Of a stretch of DNA of 64,000 bases, positions 12,667 through 23,933 are shown one piece after another. The stretch spans positions 864,501 to 928,500 of the forward strand of contig LSRY02000037.1 in NCBI GenBank assembly GCA_001643675.2, given 5' to 3'. The stretch is from Monocercomonoides exilis (taxonomy: Eukaryota; Preaxostyla; Oxymonadida; Polymastigidae). Both the position numbers and the translations under genes were made by a program. The notes below the pieces were generated by a model that ran no database searches, was not told the DNA's origin, and saw nothing but the letters and a program-made list of their open reading frames with translations. Position 1 is the first letter of the stretch; the number at the start of each line of letters is the position of its first letter.

Positions 12667-13325
12667 TTATTTTGGAAGAAATAAATGATGAAAGAAAAAA
12701 ATGAAGAAAAACGAGGAAAAAAGGCTAAACAGGAAGTTTGACGACAAGCTCAAATGAAACTGCACTTTTGTTGAAACAAGAACTAAGAAGAATAGAAGAA
12801 AAGACGCTGTGCTGTTGAAATACATCAATGAGATCTTTTTTTAAGATATTTCATTTTCAAATTTCTTTTTTGGAAGAATTCCTGCAAAAAAAATATTTGA
12901 AATTGAAATGAATATCGTTTATTGTGATTTTTTCCCAATTGTTCATCAAAAAATACAGAGTAAGAAAGTTTTGTTTGAATATTTTTAATTAATCCCTTAA
13001 AAACATTTTTCATAAGTCTTTTCAACAAATTTTAATAAAAAAATATCAGCGCACTTTTCGATAAAATGTTTTGAAAAACTTCATATATATTCATTAAATA
13101 TTTTTTCACAGAAAAAATTTGTCTCCCTGAGTAATTGCAAAATTCCCCAAAAATTTCAAAATTTCCATAGACAATTTCAAAATAATTGGGTTATTTTGAA
13201 ATAACCCAATAATTTTAAAATTTTTTTTAATTTCACAATTCATCTAATGAAATGTTGAAAATAGAAAAAAAAAAAAAGAAAAGAAAAAAGGTTTTTGAGT
13301 TTTAAACACAATTCATTTCATTTTC
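12667..13325. other. AT-rich 3' flank of the helical-family pseudogene, with a small palindrome
   Basis: No gene. The segment 13240-13325 is clearly homologous to the 3' flank of another family member (52690-52770), so it marks the original downstream region of the 13326-17418 pseudogene. At 13185-13210 a 12-bp perfect inverted repeat (ATTGGGTTATTT and its complement) surrounds a 2-nt loop. Confidence 0.55.
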
Positions 13326-13626
13326 TCAAACATTCACAAAATAATCTGCAACATTCAACGATAATAAACTATCATAATGACATCGAAAAAATTCTAAAGT
13401 TTCATGAAAGCTGGTGACGACATCTTCGAACCCTTCTTCTTCCATCCTTTCAAGCGCCTTCTTTTCTGTTGTCTTTCTTTCTTTTTCGTCGAATTCACAA
13501 TTCTCATTTTCTTTCAATTTTCTGGAAATCGTAATAAAGAATTCCAAGAAATAAAATATCATTTCGTCAGCCATTGTTGATTTTGGAATCACCTCCAAAA
13601 AGACTTCGATTCCTCGACATTTAATC

Positions 13627-13634
13627 AGGTCATC
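13627..13634. repeat. Left copy of 8-bp target-site duplication AGGTCATC
   Basis: Directly abuts the left terminal repeat of the 13635-16294 element. The identical 8-mer is found at the other end. Confidence 0.9.
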
Positions 13635-13905
13635 GGCATAAGTGTAAAAAATACCTCCCCAATTTCATGATTTCTTTCATGATAATAAGTGACAGTAAAT
13701 AACATAAAAAAACAACACTTTTGGGTGGAGCAGTTTTTTGAGATATCAACATAAAATATCAAGAACAAATATTTGTGATCTGTCCCATAATTAAATTTTT
13801 TATTCAAACTTTTTTGCTTAAAACTTTAATGCCTGCAAATTGAAAGTTTATCTTTGGATTTGATAACACAGCACTTAAATGCTTTTCAATTGAGGTTTGA
13901 AATTT
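13635..13905. repeat. Left terminal inverted repeat (about 271 bp)
   Basis: Near-perfect reverse complement of 16023-16294. A spurious open frame (MNKKFNYGTD...) appears in both repeats and reflects only their identity. Confidence 0.9.
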
Positions 13906-14770
13906 ACACTTTATTGTTATTTTTAAGTGCAATGCTTAAAAATTTTTTATAACCTTCTTAATAAGGAACATCCACATATTCATTCAATTTATTTTCGAAA
14001 ATATTAATATTTTTAAGCTTTCGAAGTTGTTATTAACGTATGGAATTAATCTTTCGTTTTTTTAAAGTGAAAAACTTGTTTATCTGGAATTTATTTTTCA
14101 TTAATAAGAAAGATTATTAGTGAAATGAAGATAATCATTTATGTTCAATTTGATTAAATTTTTACATATATTTTGATAATTTGATATTTAGCTCATTTCA
14201 TTCGTATGTGATTATCTTTTTCAGTGATAAATAATTTCGGAATTTTAATAAGAAAGTGAAGTGAAGATGATTTTTTTAATGTTGCATAAAGTTTAAATGT
14301 TGAAAAGGAAAAACCTTTGATTATACGAATATATTTCATGTTCACAAACAGAAAAAAATGATGCAACTTTTTTTTTGATGTTAATAAAATAGTTTACTTT
14401 TAAAAACCTCAAGTGAACATCTAAAAATAAGAAATTTTCAACACCTATTGACACTTTTCCAAAAATGAAAACAGTTATACAAACCACAACATAAACTATA
14501 TCATTTCGTCTATCTTTTTCATATTTTCATCTTTTCTGATAGTATTCTTTTGATTTCCTTTCTTTTGCTTCAACTTTTTTGTCTCCAGATCAATCTCTTT
14601 TTCTAATAGAACAGGTCATATTATATAATTAGACTATCTTTGATTTATGAAATGTGGAGAAAATAAACATGAAGCGAACTTGAATATGCTTGTCTGAATG
14701 AAATAGCTATTCAGAAGAGACAGTGCTGAAAGTGCGAGTTAGAAAGAAGGATCAAGTTGTCAATGAGGCA

Positions 14771-15821
14771 TTACGAATGCTCTGTCGATTTCATTGTTTC
14801 GAGGAAGTTCTTCAGTGACGAGGCAAGCGTGGACAAGTCTTGAAGAATAGTGAAAGTGTAAGATTCAGAAAAGGACACTCCCATTGTTTCCTCAACTTGC
14901 AAAGTCGGAACTTCATAAGGAGCTTCTGAAATGAACTTGAAAGAGTTAGAAGTGTGGGAAAGACTTCTTTTTGATGTTGAAGTCAATGACTTTCAGGCAC
15001 ATGGCTTCGTTTCGCAAGCAGAACCTGTGCGAATGATGAATTTCGCTCTGAAGGAATGGTCTTCGATGGAGATGACAGATTCAGTACTCAGGGGAGTGAG
15101 TATTGGAGGAGGGGAATGAAGCCAGTGAGGGCATACTCGATGGTGGCACATGGGTTTTGCTGTGTTTTGCTGCAGGCATCTTCATCAGTTCCACTGCTGG
15201 CAACGGTTTTGTTCTGGTTGATGATTGGAAGGCAGCCATTGAACTCAGCATTATCAGCTTGTCCATTGTTCCATTCTCTTTGTGTCGGGGTTGTTGATCC
15301 GCATTGTTGGAAAGGAGATTGTGTGATATCACTTCCGAAAAAGAACACATCGTTTCCTCTTCCATTTGTTGCAGTATTTCCATCGAAGAAACAGAAAGTG
15401 ATGAATTTAACTCCATTCATCCAGGAATAAGGAGGATAAAAGTAAATGGCAGCGCCTCCGTATGTGGAAGAGGCAGTCAGATTGTCATTGATGAACTGGC
15501 ATTCAACATTGAAATCTGACTTGGTTTGTTGCTTGGAGGATTATTGAATGTTAGAAAGCTAGCAGAATCACCACCAGAATTTGCGCTACAGATGCAATTT
15601 TTGAACAAGAATTTTGCATCAGATGGCATGTTATCGAGAGCAAAATACCAACCAGTTCCAATTGTACTTGTGATTTTACAACTTTCAACTCTGTTTTCTG
15701 AAAATGAATAAGCAGAATTGGATTGTGGATAAGCAATGCAATTTGCTCCTCCATGTAAAGCCGAACAACTTGAAAAATTTGATATTGGAATGTTAGCATT
15801 TTTCAAAAATTTCCAGATCAT
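14771..15821 (-). pseudogene. Captured fragment of a Pmp-like surface receptor ectodomain
   Basis: Read on the minus strand in at least three frames. 15821-15520 has HGGANCIAYPQ and a FxNC-type repeat. After a frameshift near 15515, a second piece has STYGGAAIYF, FDGNTATNGRG and QNPCATIEYALTGF. The last matches the module-boundary motif 'CG....PC.t.eY' seen four times in the intact 25829-33742 protein. A further stretch to 14771 is serine/threonine-rich. GC content and codon use match the receptor genes, not the surrounding AT-rich terminal repeats. It lies wholly inside the transposon, so it was probably acquired by it. No signal peptide, membrane helix or kinase part is present. Confidence 0.8.
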
Positions 15822-16022
15822 GAATGTTTTTCCTTTGTCATTAAGAAATCAGTGACAATTTTTGATTTTTTGCAGTATGAAATAGAATATTGCTCTCTCA
15901 TGATTTGATTGCAAGTAAAAATACCATGATTGATCTTTGAAGGGAATGTATTTAATACACAGATGTTCCTGCGAAAATTGAAATTTCTGAAAATACAACA
16001 TGAAAAATAATAAAGATTGTTC

Positions 16023-16294
16023 AATTTCAAACCTCAATTGAAAAGCATTTAAGTGCTGTGTTATCAAATCCAAAGATAAACTTTCAATTTGCAGGCATTA
16101 AAGTTTTAAGCAAAAAAGTTTGAATAAAAAATTTAATTATGGGACAGATCACAAATATTTGTTCTTGATATTTTATGTTGATATCTCAAAAAACTGCTCC
16201 ACCCAAAAGTGTTGTTTTTTTATGTTATTTACTGTCACTTATTATCATGAAAGAAATCATGAAATTGGAGGAGGTATTTTTTTACACTTATGCC
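16023..16294. repeat. Right terminal inverted repeat (about 272 bp)
   Basis: Reverse complement of 13635-13905, with only a few differences near the outer end (extra T and CTC near 16270-16285). Confidence 0.9.
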
Positions 16295-16302
16295 AGGTCA
16301 TC
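16295..16302. repeat. Right copy of 8-bp target-site duplication AGGTCATC
   Basis: Directly abuts the right terminal repeat of the 13635-16294 element and matches the left copy base for base. Confidence 0.9.
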
Positions 16303-17418
16303 AACTTTCACAACTCTATTTCTCATTGCTACCCTTAGTGAATGCACGCACTGTTGGCTAATTTCAATGCGAAAGTCCTTTGATGCAGCAAACACCTGAA
16401 CGATGCTGCTTAAAAAATCAAAAAATTCTCCATTCCACAATTTGCACTTGAAAAAATAATAGTCCATCGCTTCAATCTATCTCAATAAAACAAGTTCTTC
16501 TTTCGTTTCTTCTCTATTCTTTTAATTATCCCTTCTTTTCTCTTCCAATTCACACACTTTGACAATTCTTCCAATTCTCTTCTTGCCTCTCTTGCAAAAT
16601 GAAGTTCTTCCACGAAAATTTTTTCTAAAGAAAGATCTCTGTAAAATCCGCGAATAAAAAATGCCCAAGCAGACTGATAGGCAAGCTGAGTGAGGTTGTG
16701 ATGCTCCTGATGATATTCGATGATCTCTTTGATTTCGTTCAGATAAAGAACTCTTGAAACGTTCTATTCAAAAACAAGAAAAAATTTCAATAATTTCTAA
16801 AATACCACGGAAATGTTCAAACATAATATGTGTCAATGCAACTCAGCGCCAAAAGAGCCATTTCAACCTCTTTTTGTGTTTCCTCATTTTCTTCTTTCTT
16901 CAACGCAACTTTCAAAAGACAAGGCACAAGAATAGAATTCAATTCCAATGATGATGAGCACCCAAAATACAAATTGCATTCACCAAGATCAGCAATCAGC
17001 TTTTCATCCTTTCCCTCCTTTTTCCCATCTTCTTCAGCAATCATCTTCTCAAATCTCACTTTCAACAAAGTAAATGCATAGCCATAAGCCCTAATATTTT
17101 TCAAGATTTTATAATATCCAACGTGTTTCAGAAAGAATAATGCATTTTTCAATGACAATTTCTTTTCTTTAACCATTTTGTCCATTCTGTTGAACAGTAT
17201 TTCTGTGAATGTGGAATTAAGTTCTTTTTCACTCATTTCATCAAATGTTTCAATCGTTTTTTCAATTTTCTGTTTTTGTTCTTCCTCGTTGCAATCTTCA
17301 AGCTCAGATATCAATTCTTCAAAGAAAAAAAAGATAGAAAATAATGCATTAGATAAGAATTCTAATTCAACAACGAGCACAAACCATTGAACCTTTCAAT
17401 TCCACTCGTTGTCTGCAT

Positions 17419-18846
17419 TTTTGAAAGCACATTGCGAACAGAAAACAATGAAAAAACGTCATTTGCATTGAATTCAAATATCATTGGATAGAAGAAATCG
17501 GTGCAAAATATAAACTCAAAGCAACCATGAAAGCATAAGTTGTTATACCATTCTGCGTTGTTAGTGTTTTTTTGACAAGGCGTTACAAAAAAAAGAAAGA
17601 AAAACAACGTTTTTAATCAATTTTTATAAGTAATGGATATTCAGATCATCAGATTTGAAAGAACAAAAATATTCCTTGCAAAAATGAGAAATCCGTGAAT
17701 GAACATTACCTATAGAATTTGAAATATTATTTCCTGTGGAGGCAACAGACAATGATGGAGATATTATAATTTTGAAATACTATTTGATAATTTTGGAGAT
17801 TGGATGGTCAGATGGAATAAAACAATTTTATTCATAGCACGAAAAGACTTAACGTATGTTATTTTTATTGTTTATATTGATCGTGAAGATATTTCCATCC
17901 GCATCCTTTCTAAAGCCCAGAAATCCCGCTTATTGTGAAAATGGTCAATCTCCGCTTTAGAGAGCATAACGATGAGGATGGCTGATAATTTCACATCAAT
18001 TGGAGATGAGCAGAATTTATAAAAGTTCGCTTTCCTCTCGTCTTTGGATTGTATTGTTGAAGCGCAATCCACTGGAGAAGAAAATGAGATTGTGATGCTG
18101 GGGATATCTTCCAACATAATACATCCGACGATTGAACTCGACATTATCTTCCTCGTATTCAACAAAATTTTTGTTTTTCTTCTCTTTCATCTTCTTTCTC
18201 TTCTTCATCTAATTCGTCGTAGTCTTCATCATCAACTTTTCCTCATTGTTTTCATCGTGGCTATCATTTTCATTGCATTCTGCATGTTTGTCCTCTCCCT
18301 CTTGTTCAACAGATTATTCTTTTTCTTCTTATTTTTCTTTTTTTGTTTTCGTCAATTTTTTGGAATCAAGTTTGTGGAGGCTATTTGAATGGAAGAATAA
18401 TAGAGGATTGAGGTGTGGACATTTTTTTGTGAGGAAGCAGAATGGAATCAGCAGAGACGAGGAAGATAAGTTTTGTTTGCAGAAAGAAGAAAGTTTGTAA
18501 AGATTGGTCGATTTAAATGTATGTGAAAAATATTATTGTTTGTAAAATAATATTTTCCATGTATTTCTTTTTTGTTACATTGTGGTCTTTGCAAAAGTGT
18601 CCAGTGGTCATGAAAGCTTATGGAAAGAGGGCAAATCTGATTCATTTATGAAATCGGGTATTATAATTGGAGGGCGTTTGGTGGAATGAGAAGGAGCAAA
18701 AATTGAAGCAAATAGAAGAGGAGGCCTTTGATGGTTTTGGAAGACATATAAGACAAATCATGTTAAAAGCAAAAAGAGGGAAACAGAAGTTGATGATGCA
18801 GCAGAAGAAGAAATTTGACAAAAAACTTAGAAGAAAAAGAAGATGT
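17419..18846. other. Upstream region of helical-family pseudogene, with a block shared with 41760-42260
   Basis: Segments at 17520-17580 and about 17700-18060 align with the region upstream of the intact gene at 40240-41647. The strongest match is an identical 21-mer inside 17938-17966 and 42157-42184, containing 'ctccgctttagagagca'. The minus-strand reading of the block gives similar peptides (LSKAEI.HF....ALER). It could therefore be a lost 5' exon, a short upstream frame or a regulatory region. 18170-18850 is low-complexity T- or GA-rich DNA with no gene recognised. Confidence 0.5.
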
Positions 18847-21800
18847 TTATAAGAAATTTGAATGAAAGAGATGAATAGAATGAAAAGGAAGAAAAAGTGA
18901 AAATAGAAATTTGAGGAATTTTTGAAGATGAGTCAAGAGAAAGGGGAAAAAGAAAGAAAATGAAGAAGAAGAAGAAGAAGAAGAAGAAGGAAAAGAAGGC
19001 GATTGCGGTGGAAATGACAACTCCGATGAAAATGAAGGAGGAGAAATGGAAGGATCGATCAGATCAGATGCACACGCAACGGACAGCCACAAGTTGATGA
19101 TTGCCAATTCTTTGCAATTCAGAAGATGTTTGTGCTGTGCTGAAGAAGCAGATACTGCTGTTGCATGGCAAGACATTGACTCCTCACTCCCTCCCTTGCT
19201 CTGCCGTGCCATCGGCTTGTGAGGCAGCTACACACGCTGCATGTTCACCAGCAGCACCCCAAAGCAGATTGGCCGTCCCACCTCGTTCGCTCTGCAGCTG
19301 GCGCCCCACGAGCTGCACCAGCATCATCACCATCCGGAACAGCACCCACAGCCGACTGTATCAGCATCAACACTTCGATTCAGCCCTGCCCCCGCTGACA
19401 CCACCGAAAGCACCTGCACCTGATCATCCAGCGCTGGCTGACTGTCTTCACAACTGAGCTGTTCTGTGACAAGAAAAGAGGAGATCCGCATTTGGCAGCA
19501 TCACACACATCTGGATGCATCAGGCACAGTGTAAAGAAATCGTTGGTCTGGAACACCTCCAGCACCGATGCAAACGATGGCAGAAAGCACCTCGAAAGAT
19601 GGGATGCATCTCAGAAGAATTGTTGCGACAGCGTCTGTGACGTCTGCGGACAGCACACGCACAGAAGAGACTCCAGCTCTGAATTAGTGATGCACCTGAT
19701 ATCGCAGACGAAGAAGTCAATGCCTCGCCAGAGCATAAGGCATCATACAACGTCTTCCTCGTCTCCTTTCTTCATCTTCACTTCTGCTCGGTTGCTATTC
19801 AGCAGAATCCTCAGAAACACAGACGCATCTGTCATTCCCATCTTTGACTGCATCGTCTCAAACTCCACCAAAAAACATTTTCCTCCTCCTAACCTTCCTT
19901 CTCCCACAAAAGTTCCCTCTTTCCATCTTCTCTTTTAGCTCCTTCACCTGAACAACCAGCCGCTCCATCTTCTCTTCATACGACACCTTCATTTTCTTCT
20001 GCTTTTTCTCGCTCTGCACGAGCCCCGTCTTTTGCTTCTCAATCACCTCCTTGAACAGCGCCTTCTGCTCGCATATTGTCTGCACATGCACTTTCGACAG
20101 TGCCATTAGCATCTTTGTTTCCTTCTCAGCATAATCCGTCTATTGCCACACCGTTGCATCTGCTCTTCCACCACAGCCCTGACTGCCTTCCCCACTTCCA
20201 TTGGCTCCAGCGCCTTTCTTCTTTGATCTCTCGCTGATCCCAGATCTCGTTCACTCACTTCCACCACCGCCACCTCATCCTCCTCCACTATTTGATTTTC
20301 CCACAACCCCCTTCCCATTCAGGTCTGGCCCATGCATCACAGCGCTGCCATCTGCGATTCTAACGTAAAACTTCTCCAAGTGCTTTTCACTCAGCTCCAA
20401 CTGCTGAATCAACAGAGTAAAAAATGGAACTACTCCACCTCTCGCAGACGACAACGAAGAAGGCATAGCAAACAGAACCCCTGCCCCTGCTCCAGCTCCT
20501 TCCCATGACCCCTCGCTGTTCTCACTCACAACTTCACCCTACTGCATCCTCCGCATCCTCATCTTCTCAATCCCCACATCAATCAGCTGCACCTTCTCCT
20601 TCACCTCCTTCACCTCCTTCACCTCCTTCACCTCCTTCACCTCCTTCACCTCCTTCACCTCCTTCACCTCCTTCACCTCCTTCACCTCCTTCACCTCCTT
20701 CACCTCCTTCACCTCCTTCACCTCCTTCACCTCCTTCACCTCCTTCACCTCCTTCACCTCCTTCACCTCCTTCACCTCCTTCACCTCCTTCACCTCCTTC
20801 ACCTCCTTCACCTCCTTCACCTCCTTCACCTCCTTCACCTCCTTCACCTCCTTCACCTCCTTCACCTCCTTCACCTCCTTCACCTCCTTCACCTCCTTCA
20901 CCTCCTTCACCTCCTTCACCTCCTTCACCTCCTTCACCTCCTTCACCTCCTTCACCTCCTTCACCTCCTTCACCTCCTTCACCTCCTTCACCTCCTTCAC
21001 CTCCTTCACCTCCTTCACCTCCTTCACCTCCTTCACCTCCTTCACCTCCTTCACCTCCTTCACCTCCTTCACCTCCTTCACCTCCTTCACCTCCTTCACA
21101 TCTGCGTTGTGCTTCTCGCTCTGCTCCAGAATCTTCCTCTTCCACATCCGAATGATTTTGTTTTTCTCCTTCAACCATTCCACCAGCCCGTTAGTCCTCT
21201 TAGCTATCTGCTATCATTTCAGATCTTTTGCATCGGCATGTTGATTTCTAAAAACATTTTCTCCTCTCCTGTTTCTCCATCTCGTGCTGTTCCTTCAGCT
21301 CCCTGACCTTCCGCGCCAGCCCATCCTTTATCCTCAGCCCCACCTCCTCCAGCGCCTTCTCAGCTTTCTCATCTGTCCTTCATAGAACAACATTTAGCAT
21401 CATCATTTTATTGTCCAGCTGCTCCACCAAATATTTCAACAGAGACTGTCGCGAAACCTGCAGTGCTATCACCGAATGAAGCAGTGGAGACTGGTCAAAG
21501 AGATCGTTGATCGACGGGAATGCATTCACATCAGCTTCCGCAAACATCTTCCTGCTCTCCGACTTCGCTCTCTACCAACTCTATTTGCGAAGGAAATTGT
21601 GATATCAGCTGAACTAAAAACATCGCTGAAAGCTCCATATCTTTAATATATATATCATCCCCATACAGCACCTCCCGCCTCGCCACAACGTAACTATCTG
21701 CAAGCTTCTGTGTCGTTCTCAGCAACGATTTCTTTTGATTTGCAAGCATCCAACCTTCTTCAGATACAACTATACACAGCTGCCTCTCGATGCCATCCAT

Positions 21801-21917
21801 CGCTGCTGACAAAGCGTATGACACAAACACCATCGAGGCGTGCGAAGGGTCAATCAAAGACAAGGTGGATGATGAAGATGAAGATGAGATGAAGATGAGA
21901 TGAAGATGGCTGCTCAT
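18847..21917 (-). CDS. Multi-exon coiled-coil protein locus; exon limits uncertain, may be decayed
   Basis: A GC-richer island with strong minus-strand coding character in several pieces. The first piece (21917-21531) is helical, with YVVARREVLYG. The second (about 21535-21400) reads FAEADVNAFPSINDLFDQS then a Leu-rich helix. The third (about 21390-21180) is charged coiled coil (KVRELKEQHEMEKQER). Next come a (Lys-Glu-Val)n tract (20597-21098) and a piece at 20529-20275 with FYVRIADGSAVM. A clear coiled coil lies at 20112-19858 (EKMERLVVQVKELKEKMERG), and a helical piece at about 19690-19450 (LEVFQTNDFFTLCLMHPDV). The NAFPSI.DLFD and YVV....EVLY motifs recur in the 42947-44430 locus, so the two are paralogues. 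Frame changes between pieces may be introns or damage. I do not recognise the family. Confidence 0.4.
20597..21098. repeat. 9-bp minisatellite, about 55 tandem copies
   Basis: Unit TTCACCTCC (plus strand), essentially perfect over 500 bp. On the minus strand it reads (Lys-Glu-Val)n, continuous with charged coiled-coil sequence on both sides (LEQSEKHNADVKEV... before, ...VKEKVQLIDVGIEK after). That supports a coding role in the minus-strand locus. The plus-strand (Ser-Pro-Pro)n and minus-strand (Gly-Gly-Glu)n frames are by-products. Confidence 0.9.
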
Positions 21918-22279
21918 CCCCTGTCACCTTCTTTTATTCTTTTCTTCTTTTCTCAGTCACAGAAAAAGTGAAGATAACCTACGAGCTGTTCCATATATCG
22001 AATATGAGAAAAATAAAAAAATTATGAAGTCGCAAAACAAAGCAAAACAAGCAAAACAAAACAAAAAAAAAAAAGATGATGATGATGACGAAAACCGTTT
22101 GAAAACTGTTTTTCTGTCAGATTAGCTGGAATTTGATTAAACATTCAAATTTCCCCAAAAGAGATCAGGAGAAGAGATAGCATCATCAGCTATGGAATTG
22201 AAAGGGAAGAAAAGACAATAGCTGGAGAAAGCAGACCCAGATGTTGTGAAATTATAAAAATGGCCGTTATCCAATAAAT
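21918..22279. other. Spacer, nothing recognised
   Basis: A-rich intergenic DNA between the coiled-coil locus and the surface-gene fragment. No gene or repeat family identified. Confidence 0.5.
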
Positions 22280-23540
22280 TCAATCAGCAATACTCACACA
22301 TTGTTGACATTTAACTGGAGAACATGAGCAGATGATAAAGGAACTGTAGCAAATCGAACTATCATGGAGGCTTCGCGAAAACAGTTCACTAAGAAAGAAA
22401 AGAGTTGTGCAGCCTGCTATTCCAACCTTTTTAGTTCCATTCTCCTCAAATATTCTTGAGTGATAAATATTCACTTCTTCTGAGCAATTCGCAAGAGCAA
22501 GTTCCTGTTAAGACTGAAATAAAAGAAACATTAGCTGCTTCAATTTTTTCCTGGACAGTTGCACTCACACCACTTTGTCCACATGTCACAACAGCGTTGG
22601 TATCGAAGTCTTCACTTCTTATTTCTGTTATTGTTCCTGTAAATATCTGAGCTTCATTTGCATAACGTGGAAAAAGTTGATTTATGCAATGGCTGATAGA
22701 ATTACACGGATATCTTTCATTGATCCCACATGAAAAAACACCTTTGGAATTTGGTTGAGCAGCAGTTGAAAAAACAAATCTGGTTATTCCTCCAGCATCA
22801 TTGAGCCATTCACTTTTGTCAATGATTGAACCCGAGTTTACGCTAACTCTGTTTTCTATTTGTCTGTTTGAATAACAGTTTGGATGAATGAAATTAGCTG
22901 AAGAGCCAAGTAGAACAATATCATGTTTTCATTTAACGTATGAGTTATTGTGGAAAAAATAATAGAAAAATAAAATTCCTTTATTAACTGCATTGGTTTG
23001 TGAACCAACAGCACCTCCTGCTTTCATCGAAAAGCAATTGCAGGATAGGCAGTTAAACATATAGACTATGTCCAAAGATATCCAATGCTCAATTGCACCA
23101 CCTCCAGAACCTGAAGAGTTAAGCGCGCTGTAGTTGAAAAAAAACAAATTAACAACACATTTCTTCTGTCTCTCGATTCTCTTTGCACGCAGATTAATTG
23201 CCTCTCCGTAGTTTCCCAAAGAGTAATTTTGAAAGGAGCAATCATAAACCGCTGGATGTGAATTGACATTTTCAAACTGGATTCCTTCCCCGCCTCCCAA
23301 CTCGGTGGTTCCTTTTGCGGAACGTTGAACAAATGTGGTTTGGAGCAAAATACATTCAGCGATATTCAATGCATATGTTCTTCCACATCTTGCGGATGAA
23401 GCATTACATTTAGAAAAAGACGAATTTTCATTATTAAGAACGGTTTTTTCACAGTCTTGGACACAAAGAGCACCTCCTTGTTGCGATGTGCAACCAATCC
23501 ATTTCCATAATGAAATGGACAAACTTTCTGTTGCATCCAT
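22280..23540 (-). pseudogene. Broken Pmp-like surface receptor gene (ectodomain part)
   Basis: The minus-strand frame from 23540 reads beta-helix ectodomain sequence with GGALC, GGGEGIQF, GGGAIEH and GGAVGS repeats and Cys pairs. It meets an in-frame TGA at 22929-22931 and continues in the same frame. That part carries FSCGINERYPCNSISHCINQLF, the family's module-boundary motif. A frameshift near 22490 leads to a last piece ending at 22280. There is no signal peptide, transmembrane helix or kinase part, so both ends of the gene are missing. In intact relatives this region would be outside the cell. No terminal repeats were seen around it, unlike the 14771-15821 fragment. Confidence 0.75.
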
Positions 23541-23933
23541 TTTGTTTTTTCATTGAATTTGAATACGATTCAATTCAACTTAACATTGATGAGAAGAATA
23601 TTTCATTTGAATTGCTTTAACCAAGATAAACAGTGAAAATGAAAGAATAAATTTCTTCAAATCATAATAATTTTTCAACTGTAAAACTTATGAAACACAT
23701 CGAACCTCTAACGCCTTGTTCAGAAACTTTCATGATAAATTGCAACAAATCTTATTTCACCAGAAAACAAATATTTCAATTGATCAAAAAATAACATCAA
23801 AAATTAGTATCTAGAACCGTTTTTTTTTATACTGAAGTTTTTCATAGACAATCCAACTCGTTAGTGAAAATTTGAATATTTGAGATAAATAATGTCCACT
23901 GAGTGTTTCATTACTTTCTCCAATTAACAAATA
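23541..23933. other. AT-rich spacer, nothing recognised
   Basis: Short AT-rich stretch between the broken surface gene and the fold-back MITE. Confidence 0.5.

Larger units (their letters stand above)
13635..16294. mobile_element. 2,660-bp DNA transposon with 8-bp target duplication, carrying a surface-gene fragment
   Basis: Both ends start GGCATAAGTGTAAAAAA. The inverted terminal repeats are about 271 bp (13635-13905 and 16023-16294) and nearly identical. The target site AGGTCATC is present perfectly at 13627-13634 and 16295-16302, and excision in silico restores the host pseudogene's frame. An 8-bp duplication and GG-starting ends fit Merlin (8-9 bp); hAT and P also give 8 bp. No transposase is encoded. 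The interior contains AT-rich filler (13906-14770) and a decayed piece of a Pmp-like surface receptor gene (14771-15821). It is therefore a non-autonomous, Pack-type gene-fragment carrier. Confidence 0.9.
13326..17418 (-). pseudogene. Helical-protein family member, disrupted by a transposon and decayed
   Basis: Third copy of the family seen intact at 40240-41647. Exon 1 is 17385-17418 (34 nt, starting MQTTSG), exon 2 is 16823-17316 (494 nt) and exon 3 starts at 16763. The first two exon lengths equal those of the intact copy, and both introns (68 and 59 nt) begin GTTTG. Exon 3 has a frameshift near 16520 and a TAG near 16480 at the place of a conserved Trp. It is then split by the 2,660-bp element at 13635-16294. 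The C-terminal part resumes at 13626 and ends at 13326 with the family ending DYFVNV. Removing the element and one 8-bp duplication restores the frame (VDDL then IKCRGIEVFLE, matching SEELLKGGAVEAVLEAF in the paralogue). Function of the family is unknown. Confidence 0.85.

Noticed and set aside
13625-16338. Duplicate small protein starting MNKKFNYGTD at 13625-13807 and 16120-16338
   Set aside because: Both are readings of the transposon's inverted terminal repeats. There is no independent evidence of coding.
20597-21098. CRISPR-like array
   Set aside because: The tandem 9-mers have no spacers, and the genome is eukaryotic.
20505-21155. Plus-strand (Ser-Pro-Pro)n and minus-strand (Gly-Gly-Glu)n proteins over the minisatellite
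   Set aside because: They are other frames of the same 9-bp repeat. Only the (Lys-Glu-Val)n frame is flanked by plausible coiled-coil sequence.
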